Assembly: GCA_902806595.1 (NCBI GenBank)
Contig: CADCXC010000035.1
Coordinates: 992,001-1,056,000 of the forward strand
DNA from: Pyrenopolyporus hunteri
Taxonomy: Eukaryota; Ascomycota; Sordariomycetes; Xylariales; Hypoxylaceae
Direction of reading: 5' to 3'
Length of the DNA: 64,000 nucleotides
Made by a program: the position numbers and the translations under genes
The notes under the pieces: model-generated
What the model was told of the DNA's origin: nothing
Seen by the model: only the letters and a program-made list of their open reading frames with translations
The model's database searches: none
Shown: piece by piece, positions 52,539-64,000 of the stretch
Layout of the letters: every line of letters begins with the position of its first letter
How positions within the stretch are numbered: position 1 is the first letter of the stretch

Positions 52539-52870
52539 CCATGAACGGCATGCTGATACGGCATCGTATCAACCAAAAAGGTGCCAGACTAAAAGTCCCG
52601 GTAGAGGTTGTAAGGTATATTGAGGCCCCCGAGATATATTAAGGGCCTTTGACTTAGACCTTATGTCGTCGCAGTTATCTCACGGGGCCCTCTCCAGGCA
52701 GTTTTAATGGTATTGATTACCTTACCTAGGTACTACTTACCTGGGTAATGATTTCCTACGTTAACACCCACCTAGCCGCCGACATGGCCTAGGCTTGGCC
52801 CGACGGTCTGTTTACGTCGAAGTATCTATGAGTTAGTGGATGAGTGGTAGGTATTCCAAGTATTTGTCTC

Positions 52871-53075
52871 CCCGGTAGGTACCTAGGTAGATGTCATCAA
52901 ATTGCGCGCCTACCACTTTGACCTTCGTTGGTCTCAGCAAAGGAATTTATGGGCAGGTAGGTATGTGTAGGTGGTACCTTTGCTTAACCCACCTACCTAC
53001 CTACCTACAGGTACCTACCTAGGTATATAACTACCTATATGAAAGACATACATGTAAGTACCTACGTAGGTACCG
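52871..53075. repeat. Dense (ACCT)n / TACCTAGGTA cluster
   Basis: Contains GGTAGGTACCTAGGTAG at 52,874-52,890, several TAGGT words at 52,954-52,980, an (ACCT)n run at 52,991-53,008, then TACCTACCTAGGTAT and TACCTACGTAGGTACC to 53,074. The tetranucleotide and its palindromic joints recur without a fixed period. Confidence 0.85.
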
Positions 53076-54208
53076 CATAATATAGGTATCAGGTTATTGG
53101 TCTAGCGCGGCCCGAAAGTGGGAAATACTTGGACTACAACTTCAAAAGAAGTTCCTAATATATGTACCTATTTGCAGCACTACTCAACTGGGCGGATAAC
53201 AATATCTAGACGGGCCGATGTAACAAGCAAGAACAACTTTTTCTGGCGAGAGTGTGGGCGCAAATATCGCAATTCGCTGATCGGTTCAAATACTTGTTTG
53301 TGTAAGGTACTCTAAACGGAGAAATGTCTTCAAGATTATAAGAGGTACTTATAGGTACGCATATTTACCTACGGGACCTCTCTGCGGTTAATAAAATAAC
53401 CAACAGTCAAAGATTAAGCACTTGTTTGAGATATTGGGTGTACCTGTTACTTATGGGCTTTGAGCTTGAATAGATTAATATTAGATTCTTTCTCAAAAAA
53501 GGTTATTAACTACATGCAGTACAAAGAATACCTAGGTAGGTAGGTAAAGTGTACATAGTGTCTAGGTGATGTGTAGATACGTACTTGGTGATAATACCAT
53601 ATGGAAGAATAGTCCCAGGAAGGAGGCAGATCAGTATCCATAGCGCATAACTTATTTAAGCCTGCTGGGCCATTGTAGGATGAATAGCCCGGGGGTGCGT
53701 TACGGGCCGTAAATTTCAATGGACCCACGAGACGTTTTACTACCTTACCTACATGTAAGTGACTTTATAGGCCATAATGGGAACTATGAGTGCATTAGCA
53801 GAATTTTGCCTTTGATTATGCCTTTTTGAACTAATTGACCTGTAGGCCGTTGTATAATAGTAAAAATAAGTTATACATAAGGATAGACTCGTACCTATAG
53901 AATATAGATACAGAAGGCTTGATTTGCGATACTCCTTCTGATGTTACATCTTGTGTATAAGGCAGCGAGAGGAGTCGGATTGAGGCGTTCACCTAAATCT
54001 AATAGTATTTCATCCTCCTACTTTTATAGTAAAAACCAACAGCATATGACACTCGACCCTGCCATGAATAATATTTATTTACAATCCCCAGGGATACATA
54101 TCCTTATAGGGCTATGCGTGTACTTTGGAATGGAGTAGGTATGAATGATTCTACTTTGATATTTCGGGGTGGGAATTCCATAGGATTTATCTATTAAATA
54201 TGTGATAT

Positions 54209-54234
54209 GTACCTATCTACCTAGGTATACCTAC
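54209..54234. repeat. TACCTAGGTA palindromic motif
   Basis: Reads GTACCTATCTACCTAGGTATA then CCTAC. Member of the dispersed motif family. Confidence 0.75.
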
Positions 54235-54603
54235 TAATATTTTTTATCGGAATGTACCTACATTAAATTAGTGGTTGATGTCCTTTATTATATATGTCAT
54301 CATATCTGAGTATAATCAATATACGCATAGAAACACATTAAGGTAAACGAATCGATGTGAACGTTTATTATTATTCGTGAAAGGATCATTCTTAGTTTTA
54401 TTGACAACTATTACTTGCTCCTTGCCGTTCTCCGCTGTGGTAGATGGATCGGCCGCTTTGTTACTAATATTTTCCCTTGTAGTGGGACTACGTATTATAG
54501 ATATTATATTCTATGGTAGATACGTAGACATCCATGATTAACAATATTGAACCTTGATGTCGCTAATTGTTATCATAACTTGCTCATCTATGCGCTTGAT
54601 AGC

Positions 54604-54636
54604 TTACCTACGTACCTAGGTACCTAGGTATGTAAG
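54604..54636. repeat. TACCTAGGTA palindromic motif
   Basis: CTTACCTACGTACCTAGG followed by TACCTAGGTATGTAAG: a near-perfect palindrome of about 33 bp. Confidence 0.85.
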
Positions 54637-55379
54637 TGCATGCACAGCATAGTTCTCTTCTCTTTCTCCTTCCTCCGCCTGCTTTCGCGATATTGATTAG
54701 GTAGGTATGCTTGCAAAGTCAAGTGGCGCGGGCGGTGAATAGTGCTGAGGAAAGTGCTGGGGAAAGCGCTGGGCCGTTCCCCGGCGAACGTACACCAAAG
54801 CTGCGGCTTCCTGAAGCGGAGCGACTTAATTTCTTTGTATCTGGACCATGGCTTGCTCCTGCCAGAGTGAATCGACTCTGATTACATAACGCCGGGCACC
54901 AGTGTTAATGGCAGTCCGAATATTGTACCCTATGCCTCAGGGTTGTGTCCGTGGGACATCTTATCGAAAACCTCGACCTGGGATTTTGGCCGGTAGACGT
55001 ACCATAGAATAGATAGCTCCACACTCCGTAAATCCCGGGAAGGAACCCCCCGGGCGCTAAATACACAAACCGGAGGAACTAACCTTGCGTGCGCGTGTGT
55101 CCGTGCAAAGAATAAGGGGAAAGGAAGGAAGGTACGGGATAGCATGCTTGCCTATTTCAGCCTCGATATCTTCTTTTTGAGCAAGTTTCCACTGAACCGA
55201 CCAATAAATTCCTGCTGATATGCAGCAAAATTTTGACTCATGGTAGAGGTAGCGGTCCGCTAGCTGTACCTTAGATAACCATTCCCTCCTTCTTGCCTTA
55301 GGATCAACGAGCAGGTTGTCGATTATAAACAACCGCCCTCGGTCCCGTAAGCCGGCCACCTCCCACTCCCAGCTTGGTA

Positions 55380-55823
55380 CTTACCTAGACATACAAAAAT
55401 TGCCAACCCAACTCGTCACCCACCTGCGGTTCATTACTTTAACCACCTATCTACTCAAACACATTTCGCGTTACCTCACACTTCCTCATACTATTTAATA
55501 TTTTCCCCCTTCCCTCCGAGGATACCTATTATCTAAGTCAACGAGTGCACTCGATCTTGAAGAAGTCGACCATCGTGGGAAATATCCTTTCCACTTCTAC
55601 TTCGATCGCACCCTTGAAACTGCAAGGCCCACAACATCCTCTCTCGAAGAAGTTGTCTCGCAGACCCTCTTCGATACTCATTTACCACTTCAAATCATCC
55701 TGCCCTCCCCCAAACTCTGCATACCTGATTCAGTTTGTTCACGCAACCCGAACCGTTCTACTCAAACATTTGCACGGTAACACCCCCACCACGTTAGTTA
55801 AAGGCTGACTCTGGGTATCTGTG
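55380..55823 (+). promoter_or_regulatory. Probable PKS promoter and 5' leader
   Basis: The last ~440 bp before the PKS start codon. It is pyrimidine-rich, with a TATTTAATATTTT (TATA-like) word at 55,491-55,503 followed by a CCCCCTTCCCTCC tract at 55,505-55,517. Known: CT-rich tracts commonly mark the transcription start region of filamentous-fungal genes. The exact start and any pathway-regulator site are not determined. Confidence 0.4.
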
Positions 55824-58800
55824 ATGGATAACCCAACTTCTGATGCAATGGAGCCCATTGCTGTGGTCGGCATTGGTTGCCGCTTCCCCGGTAATGCCAC
55901 GTCGCCGGCAGAGCTCTGGCAGATGCTCTGCCGCGGAGAGAGTGCTTGGTCTGAAATCCCCGAGAGCCGTCTTAATGTCTCCAGCTATTTCCACCCCAGC
56001 GGAAACCGACAGGGAAGTGTAGGTGGCCGTTCTCAACCCTATGACTTGAATCAAGATTGACCTGTTGAACTAGATTCCCTTCCGTGCTGGCCATTTCTTG
56101 GTGGAAGATGTTGGCGTCTTTGATACCTCGGTACGCTTTGACTCTTGTAACTTGTAGTGGCGACTCCGCTGACGATCACAGTTCTTCTCTATCCCGGCCG
56201 ACGAGGCTAAGGCCATAGATCCGCAGCAGAGAATCCTCCTCGAGGTCGCCGTGGAAGCTCTGGATAGTGGTAAGGATTTTAGCACGCTCTACCCATTCTT
56301 TATCAGGCTAACGGACCTTTAGCTGGAATTGACCGCGCATCCATCAAGAAGAGCGACACGGGAGTTTGGGTTGGCTCCTTCGTGAAGGGTACGTATAAGA
56401 CGGGGGCCCTCCGGCCTTTTCGATGGAGGGTTTAGCTAACAATGTCTAAGACTATGAGCAGATAGTCCTGAGAGATCCCGATGACTCGCCCAAGTATGGA
56501 GCGACTGGGAATGGAATCGCGATCATGTCGAACCGCATTTCATTCTTTCTGGATATTAACGGTCCGAGCATGACTATTGACACTGGATGCAGTGCTAGCT
56601 TAGTCTGTGTCCACAATGCGTGTCAGAGTCTTCGCAACCGCGAAATCGATATTGTGGGTGCATGGAATCGTGTCGTCCTATACATTAATACGCCCTACTA
56701 ACTCAATTCAGGGGCTCGCTGGCGGTGCAGGATTAATCCTGACGCCTAATACCATGATGCCTATGACCGCATTGAACTTCTTGAGCCCGGACGGGAAATG
56801 TTATACGTTTGATGCGCGCGCCAATGGCTACGGCCGCGGCGAAGGAATTGGCATTGTGGTCATGAAGCGTCTCTCAGATGCTATTCGAGATAACGATAAT
56901 ATTCGCGCCGTGATTCGAGGATCGAGCGTTAATCAAGATGGCCGCACGCCTGGTACGTAATTCACTGACTTGAATGAATATTATCTAACCTCATCCCAAG
57001 GTATTACTCTACCCAGTGCGGAGGCTCAGCTTCGCAATATCAGGACCGTGTACAGCAGAGCTGGCCTCCCCGTCGACGACACGGCCTACGTTGAATGCCA
57101 TGGCACTGGTACGCAGGCTGGTGATTGGAGAGAGCTAAAGGCAATCTCGGACGCATTTTGCTCGCAGCGCGCTTCTAGTAACCCCATATACGTCGGCTCA
57201 GTTAAGACAAACATCGGTCATCTAGAAGGGTGCGCCGGAATAGCCGGGCTGATTAAAGGAGTTCTGACCATCGAAAATGGAACGATCCCGAAGCATCTCA
57301 ACTTTGAGGCCCCCGGGAATCCAGCTATTGACTTTGATAGCTGGAAAGTTAAGGTGAGCATAAGTCAACGCGAGCCTCATTTTCTCTGCTGATTCCCTTC
57401 GTGATTAGGTTCCGATTGGGAACACTCCCTGGCCAACCGGAGGGCTCAGACGTGCAAGCGTTAACTGCTTCGGATTTGGTGGAACGTAGGTAATTTCAAA
57501 TACCCTCACAGAAGCCGCTTGTTCGGTCCTACCGCGCAACCGAGGGGATTGCCCACCCCTTAGGACCCCTAGCCCCTGAAGCTTGTCTATTAGAAGATAA
57601 AAATACTGACTTCAGGTATGCTAGGAACGCACATATAATCCTGGATGATGCTGCCCACTACTTAGCCCAAAGGGGGCTCTCGGCATATCATAATACCGCG
57701 CTCTTTGAAGATGCGCAGGACTTGATAGAGACGCGCTCAAGCCTCAATACTACGACGCCTGGGTTACCCCGATCGATTCGAGGAGTGCGGATACCCGCCT
57801 GTGATTCGCAGACACATCTCTTCGTTTTCTCGGCGCATGAACAAAAGGTATTATCTCAAATGCTCAAGGATTACGTCTCCTATGTTGGGGGCCGAGTCAA
57901 TACCGTATCTGACGATATCATGGAAAATCTTGCATACACCCTCGGATGTCGCCGGACACAATTGCAGTGGAGGGCGTCAGTCGTTGCGCGATCTCCCCAG
58001 GAACTCGTCCAGAAATTAGTCGAAGTGCAAACCGGAGATCTCACCAGGGCCTCGGAAGATAGAAGCTCTATCAGATTAGCTTTTGTCTTTGGGGGCCAGG
58101 GAGCCCAATGGTTTGCTATGGGAAGAGAACTTCTTGGTTTCGACATATTCTTGCGATCAATAGAAGACGCAACTATGTACCTGCGAACCAAAGGCTGTTC
58201 CTTTGATCTGCTTGCAGAACTTCTTAAAGATGAAGGCTCTTCCAGAATCAACCAGCCTGAAATTTCCCAGCCAGCCACGACAGCGGTGCAGGTGGCCCTC
58301 ATTGACTTGATGACGAGATATTTCGGAATTAGCCCAAACTCTGTCTGTGGACACTCCTCTGGAGAGATTGCTGCAGCCTACGCCTTAGGAGCCCTCTCGC
58401 GGGAAGATGCCTGGGAATTAGCTTTTCATCGCGGACGCTGCGCCGAAGCCATGCTGGCCCTGGATGGTGAAGGAAACACGGAAGGTAGTATGCTTGCCGT
58501 GGGCCTTTCGCCCTCTGAAGCGCAGGCGTATGTGGACCAAATAGGGAAGGGTAGAGTGGTAGTGGCCTGCGTCAACAGCCCAGCTTCAGTAACGCTGTCC
58601 GGTGACAAGGATGCAATCCAGGAACTCCAGCGAATTCTCCAAGCCGCAGGTATCTTTAACCGGCTTCTCGTTGTCGGCGTCGCATACCACTCACATCATA
58701 TGCGGCGCTGCGAAACCGCTTATCTTAAGTCTATTACGCACATCATGCCGAAGAAGCCTACTGGTAGGACGGTTCCGCATCCGCATACCAAGGGTAGGAT

Positions 58801-61800
58801 TGTTGCTCCCAGCGACATCCGCCTAGAAGAAGCTGACCTGGCAATCCCGCCTCTTGGCGGCGAGCCTTGCGTCATGTACTCTTCTGTGACCGGACACGCT
58901 ATTGATTGGGAGGATCTCAGCCCAGAATATTGGGTAAAGAATATGGTCTCTCCGGTTAACTTTGCCGACGCAATACACCGGGTGGTGAATTCCAAAGGTG
59001 CTCAAACGCCGAGCTTAATCCTCGAGATTGGACCGCATTCATCGCTCCAAGGCCCTATCAGGCAGATCCTCAATGCCGAAGAGGGGCTTAGACAACGCCC
59101 ATCTTACCTGTCTGTGCTACATAGAGGCAGAGACGCAGCCGAAACGTTGCTGGAGGCCGTTGGGAAGATCTGGAATCATGGATACGATATTGCCATGTCT
59201 TGGGTAGTCATGAGGAATGTACAGGTTCAACGGCCGCGACTTCTCGTCGATTTACCGAAATATCCCTGGAATCACGACAAGGCGTACTGGTACGAGTCGC
59301 ACTTGTCGAGAGCGAACCGCTTTCAGATCCATGGTAGGTATGATCTGGTCGGCCGGCCAACGGCAGATTCGATCCCCTTCCAGCCCCGATGGCGTGGCTT
59401 CTTCCGAGTCTCGGAGAACCCATGGATAAGAGATCACCAAGTACAAAAGACTATAATTTACCCAGCCGCTGGTATGGTCACCATGGTGTTAGAAGCCGCC
59501 AAACAGATGGCGTCAGAACATGTTGTGGGTTTCGAGATTACGCGGCTTAACATTCAGAAGGCAATGATTATTCCAGAGACCTCGCATGGATTAGAGTATG
59601 CTTTGAACTTCACGAGGCGGACCGACCAACAGACTGTTACCCCTGCTAAGAATGCGGTGTCTCTGGGCACCGCATCATCGACCTCTTTCGAGTTTTTTAT
59701 ATTCTCGAAACAACTCGACGGGCCTTGGGAGGAGCATGGTACCGGGTTTGTCACCATCCATTACTCTCAACCTCCCGAAGGGGCGGTGGCTGGGCACCGG
59801 ATTCACAGGGAGAAACCCTCCCGAACTAGCGAGCATTACCAAAGATATCTCGACGCAAAGAATAACTGCGATGAGTTAGTTATCCCACGACAACTTTACG
59901 AGGCCTTGGATGTCATTGGTATGAACTACGGCCCGCTTTTTCGGAATATCAATTCCCTCCATAGGCGGGATAATGCTTGTGTGAGCACTATCCGGGTTCC
60001 TGACACGAAGTTAGTCATGCCTGCTAGCTTTGAATATCCTCACATTATTCACCCGGCGACTCTGGACTCGATCTTTCAGACGGCCTTTGCCTTTGGTAGT
60101 GAACCAATGGTCCCGTCTTTCCTCCGTGGCCTTTATGTATCGGCCGACTCGCGCGCACTCTCGAGAGCTGGCGAACAACTTGCCGCTTATACCCAGGCGG
60201 ACCGTCGTGGACAGCGTGGTGCATCCGCATCGTTTACTGTTTCAGACCACTCCTGGCTGGGTACTTCCGGTCCTAAGAGCAGCCCGCTCCTTGTCATTGA
60301 GGATCTAAACTTTACCGCTCTGGCCCCAAGCCCAACTAATGTTGAAAACGGCTTCCTCCCGAATCACCGTAACCTCTGCTCCGAAATTGTATGGGAAGGG
60401 CTGGATGAGTTATCAGAATTGGGCGAGAAGCAGCACGGCCCCGAGGATATCAAGTTCCCCATCAAACTGACGGATAAATTCCTTATCCTCGTCCCGATGG
60501 ACGCTAGCCCCGACATCGAGAGGCTTTATGAGGGATTCTCAAAGATTCTGAGCTGTCAATTCCGGACGTTGGGCAGTATCGATCCAAAAGAGGTACTGCC
60601 GGACTTTTGCATATCTCTCTTGGAGGCTGACGGTCGAGCGCTGCTTTGGAACTGGGCAGAGCGAGATTTCCTTGCATTCCGGAACGTCGTCACTGCCGCG
60701 AAGGGCATCTTCTGGGTTACCCGCGCCTCACAATTAGAGGCTAAGAACCCTCAATCTTGTCTGATCCAAGCTTTGGGCAGGACCATACAGTCAGAATACC
60801 CCAAGAAGAAATTGGTATCTCTTGACGTCGATACCGATGTGGATTTTCGCACATCAGCGGTGGCGTTTGCCCAGACAGTCGCGCGATTGGTCGCGCGATC
60901 TTTCTTTAGCCCTGAAATCACGGGGCCAATTGAAATAGAGTACGTTGAGCGCAATGGCCGGATCATGGTCCCAAGACTAGTTCCTATGGGTTCGTTGAAT
61001 TCCATGATCGAGCGTGGCTCCGCTCTGGCGAAGCCAGACTTACAGACCATGCCCGATCCGCACGAAAGGCCCCTTAAGCTCGAGATTGGAGAGGTAGGCG
61101 ACACAAGCAGCTTGTACTGGAGTGACGACCCCGACGCCGGCCTTCCATTGTCCCCAGACGATGTTAAAGTTAGAGTCGTGACAACCACACTTGGCGATCT
61201 CGACCGCGAAGTGATGTGGACGGGTACGGAGAAGGTTATCCTAGGTACGGATATATATGGTGTAGTTGAACAAGTCGGTGAGAACGTTTCGGACCTTTGT
61301 TCGGGTGACCACGTCGTAGGCATTACCCGTGGATCATTGAGGGATTATGTCAGATGCCATCATCGACTCTTATATAAAGATCCTACCGACGGGTCCCAAC
61401 CTCGCCCTCTATGCCTACCGACGAGCTTCTCTGTAGCGAGATATGCGCTTGGGGAGCTTAGGGCTCAGGACACTATTCTAATCCATACTGGCGCAGGAAT
61501 ATTCGGTCAGGCTGCGATTCAGCTGGCCAAATTCGTTGGGGCTGAAATATTCGCCAGTGCAGAGACTAACCAACAGCGCGGTATACTGAGCCATTTCTGG
61601 AAACTTCCGGAGGATCATATCCTCGATGCGAGAGCAGAGACTTTTGTGGAAACGATACTGCACTTGACCAATGGCAAGGGTGTAGACGTGATCTACGACA
61701 CAGCCGCACGAAGCCGAGACTTGAACATACGATGCGTAAAAGAAGGTAAGCTTTCGAGGCGCGAGGATAACTTGCCTAACAAACCGAGGCGTTAGCTAAC

Positions 61801-63300
61801 GGCGTTCTAGGTGGCCGTGTGATCGGGTTCGCCCATAAATCTGGCAGTAGCAACGAGTTGGTACGCAATGACGATACTATCTGCAAAACCTTTAGTTGCG
61901 TTATTATAGATATACCCCATCTCGTTTCGCACCAGCCGGACAGGCTTGGTGACGCGTTAGCATTCGTTTGGCCAAAGATGATATCAGGCCAGTTCAACAT
62001 CTGGAGTCCAGATTCCCAGCGCATATACGACTATTCCGATCTAGCATCTGCTTTCACAGCCTTGGATTCAGACGGAACTGGCGCCCAAATTCATTGCCAG
62101 CGACTCACGTCAAAGCCTGTCCCGATCCTTGCACGACCGCCTCGTCCTACGAGCGACTACGTGCGTGAGGATGCCACCTACATCCTTTCTGGTGGCCTTG
62201 GTGGCCTCGGCATTGAGATCGCTAAATTGTTGGCGCACAACGGCGCCAAGAATATCGTGTTCCTATCACGATCTGGCGCGACAAGCGATTTGGCTAAATC
62301 TTGTCTGGATCTCCTTCGTAATAGACAGATTAAAGTGTGCGTTTACAAGGTGGACATCTGCGATAACCAAGCCCTTGAGAGGGTAGCGAGCGATATTCAG
62401 AACTCCCTGCCGCCTGTAAAGGGGGTATTCCAGTGTGCTGCCGTGTTGCGCGACTCTGTCTTCGACAACATGACATACGAGGACTGGCAACTGGCAATAA
62501 GACCCAAGACAGTGGGGTCCCAGAACCTTCACCAAGTTTTCGGCCATGGCCTTGACTTCTTCATCTTCCTATCCAGCTCGGCCGGTGTCATCGGAAACCG
62601 TGGACAGGCAAACTATGCTGCGGGCAATGCATTCCAGGACTCTCTGGCGAGACATATCAACGCAGAGAAGCGCGGCGGGATGCACGCGGTATCGATCGAC
62701 CTAGGTCCGATCCTCGAGGCGGGAATGCTTGCCGAGGATCCCCAAACGCTGGACAAGCTCAAGGCCAGCGGCTTCTTCGGAATCAGACTCCAGGATTTCA
62801 AGCGCATCGTTGAGTGCGCAATCACTGGCTACACGGAAACGGGTCAGGAGATGCCTGCACAAGTGGTCACAGGCGTGGGCACAGGTGGTTTGATCCTGCA
62901 GAATAAGCCAGCAGATCCGTACTGGGCGCGTACAGCTATGTTCACCCATCTCAACCAGGTAGATATGCCAACAGGGTCGAGTTCAGGCTCTGGAGAGGCA
63001 TCAGACTCCCGAGAGGCGATGCAAAGACTGCTCGCGCAGGCTGCAGATGCGGAGGAGGCAAGATGCATTATAAGTAAAGGTCTGCGGGAGATGCTCTCAA
63101 AGAGTATGAACATGGACTCTTTGGACGTAGACGAATCTCGGCCGCCCAGCGCCTACGGTGTGGACTCTCTGGTGGCAGTTGGCGTCCGCAACTGGGTCTC
63201 GAGGGAATGTGAGGCGGACGTGAGCATCTTTGAGGTGCTCAGTGAGACGAGCATTGGCGAGCTCAGCGCCACGATTGTGCAGAGAAGAGAGAAGGCGTAA
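55824..63300 (+). CDS. Highly reducing iterative type I polyketide synthase (KS-AT-DH-ER-KR-ACP)
   Basis: Ten exons joined in phase: 55,824-56,018; 56,074-56,130; 56,182-56,269; 56,323-56,388; 56,451-56,653; 56,712-56,952; 57,001-57,353; 57,409-57,485; 57,625-61,745; 61,811-63,300. They encode 2,296 residues. Seen: KS about 10-430 with DTGCSASL (Cys182), ECHGTGT and NIGHLEG; AT about 579-880 with GHSSGE (Ser671); DH about 1,000-1,320 with DHQVQ (His1031) and HPATLDS; ER about 1,578-1,900; KR about 1,920-2,115 with GGLGGLG and LSSSAG...NYAAGN (Tyr2069); ACP with GVDSL (Ser2253). The 250 residues after DH show no methyltransferase motif. There is no thioesterase or reductase, so release needs a partner. 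Known: such enzymes build reduced aliphatic chains from malonyl-CoA. Odd: ER seems ~15 residues short, the KS has GDW where GDP is usual, and DH has Lys where HxxxG expects Gly. The product is unknown. Confidence 0.93.
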
Positions 63301-63728
63301 GGTGGACGTAGTGGAGGTACAACAAAGGCATGGCAAAGGCGTAAGAGGAGATAGAGGAGGGGGCGAAGAGGGGGCGTGGTAGGTATTACAACTACCATGG
63401 CACAATAAGGGATGGTTCTCGTCAGTTACTCTCCCGTTCTGTACGATAGTCCAAGTTGTCATCCTCCGTTCTCTCTATGCTAGGTACAAAGCAATTCTAA
63501 GGTTATGACATTGATATTTATCGGCGCTTGCAACGGCGTCGAGTATTCTGAAGGACGGCTTGTAGCTCGATATAACGGAAGACACTGCCGTATATCAGAT
63601 TTGCCGACGTGCGTAGGTGGGTATTGACTTTGGAGCGCGCGCTAAACGTGACGGAGATTAGGTTGCCCCAAGCCGTTGATAAGGTGGGATATACACACCT
63701 ACGCATATAAGACATATAGGTATATTTG

Positions 63729-63754
63729 AGGTATACCTACCTACCTAGGTATAC
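63729..63754. repeat. TACCTAGGTA palindromic motif
   Basis: AGGTATACCTACCTACCTAG followed by GTATAC; same dispersed family as in 50-55 kb. Confidence 0.8.
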
Positions 63755-63957
63755 ATATGTACAAAGGACGGACTTGCGTACACGACCTTTTATAAGGTCT
63801 CGATAGGGCGAATTAGCGGGACGTGCTGACGGGATGACGGAGTGGGCTTTCTTCTAAGGGGATGATTGGGAGGTGGGGACCGCAAGCCTACGTAATCTCC
63901 CGTCGATAAGTCGCTCACATGTAGTATATAACATGTACTGACCTGCTAATGGGCATG

Positions 63958-64000
63958 CACCTACCTGGGCAGGCAGGTACTTATCTACCTAGGTAGGTAG
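63958..64000. repeat. TACCTAGGTA palindromic motif cluster
   Basis: CACCTACCTGGGCAGGCAGG, then TACTTATCTACCTAGGTAGG up to the window edge; it may continue beyond. Confidence 0.8.

Larger units (their letters stand above)
52539..55379. other. Long intergenic region between transporter and PKS
   Basis: About 2.8 kb with no gene I can support. It is moderately AT-rich and carries many TACCTAGGTA-type motifs (listed separately). A triplicated 12-bp word GCTGRGGAAAGY occurs near 54,743-54,775. An open frame of 100 codons on the minus strand at 55,057-55,359 matches no family I know. A small gene there, divergent from the PKS, cannot be excluded. Confidence 0.5.
63301..64000. other. PKS 3' flank with TACCTAGGTA motifs
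   Basis: No gene seen. A purine-rich tract (63,330-63,385) follows the PKS stop and is probably 3' untranslated DNA. GTATACCTACCTACCTAGGT begins at 63,731, and ACCTACCTGGGCAGGCAGGT starts at 63,959, with TACCTAGGTAGGTAG at 63,986-64,000. The next gene must lie beyond the window. Confidence 0.55.

Noticed and set aside
53118..54138. Short ORFs of 60-72 codons between transporter and PKS
   Set aside because: Length is within chance expectation; sequence includes translated TACCTAGGTA repeats; no motif.
55057..55359. 100-codon minus-strand ORF (and a 71-codon ORF at 54,930-55,145) upstream of the PKS
   Set aside because: No family recognised and no convincing splice continuation. Kept only as a possibility in the intergenic description.
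56270..56322. Intron acceptor TATCAG at 56,306 in PKS intron 3
   Set aside because: It would give an immediate in-frame stop. The acceptor ending at 56,322, with a GCTAAC branch site just upstream, restores the KS reading frame at the length expected of the family.
57880..63462. Numerous antisense and alternative-frame ORFs over the PKS, up to 190 codons
   Set aside because: All overlap the PKS exons, whose frame is fixed by conserved domains; none has a recognisable motif.

Overview
The window comes from a filamentous ascomycete (Pezizomycotina). Its genes carry many short GT-AG introns of about 47-160 bp, often with a CTAAC-type branch site. They encode a fungal-type hybrid histidine kinase and an iterative highly reducing polyketide synthase (HR-PKS). 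About two thirds of the window is an AT-rich block with the signature of repeat-induced point mutation (RIP): almost pure A/T, remaining G/C concentrated in CpG, and repeat copies that differ by C/T and G/A transitions. Sordariomycetes would fit, but I cannot fix the order.

Positions 1-43,371 are a gene-free AT block made of nested transposable-element remains. I resolve two copies of one ~6.1-kb LTR retrotransposon in opposite orientation (11,852-18,761 and 33,688-39,833, with 5-bp target duplications). A second LTR family lies at 21,402-27,791. A Ty1/copia-like reverse transcriptase remnant is near 5.2-5.5 kb. A ~3.8-kb repeat of unknown type is present at 6.8-10.6 kb, and again at 30.7-42.3 kb split by later insertions. 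Four copies of a ~0.72-0.80-kb non-autonomous element each have terminal inverted repeats and a perfect 8-bp target duplication (hAT-like). Two of these are essentially unmutated, one is mutated over only its left part, and one is mutated throughout.

Positions 43,372-49,465 are gene-bearing, normal-GC DNA. A five-part sensor (hybrid) histidine kinase of 1,313 residues starts only ~105 bp from the AT block. A convergent RraA-like aldolase-family gene follows. It appears to carry a one-base frame break at an exon junction.

A ~500-bp AT-rich fold-back islet (49,466-49,965) separates this from a secondary-metabolism locus. That locus holds a 14-helix-type MFS drug/metabolite transporter (minus strand, 52,538-50,603) and an HR-PKS (plus strand, 55,824-63,300; 10 exons, 2,296 residues; KS-AT-DH-ER-KR-ACP, no methyltransferase, no release domain). 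The transporter keeps all its splice sites and reading phase but has five in-frame stops, every one explicable by a RIP-type C-to-T change. The PKS is open throughout but appears to lack about 15 residues in the core of its enoylreductase domain. The intergenic DNA from 50 kb onward is peppered with palindromic TACCTAGGTA-type motifs.

The picture is a polyketide locus beside a RIP-eroded heterochromatic block, with the putative exporter already killed by RIP-type mutation. Exon models are my own readings and have no transcript support.
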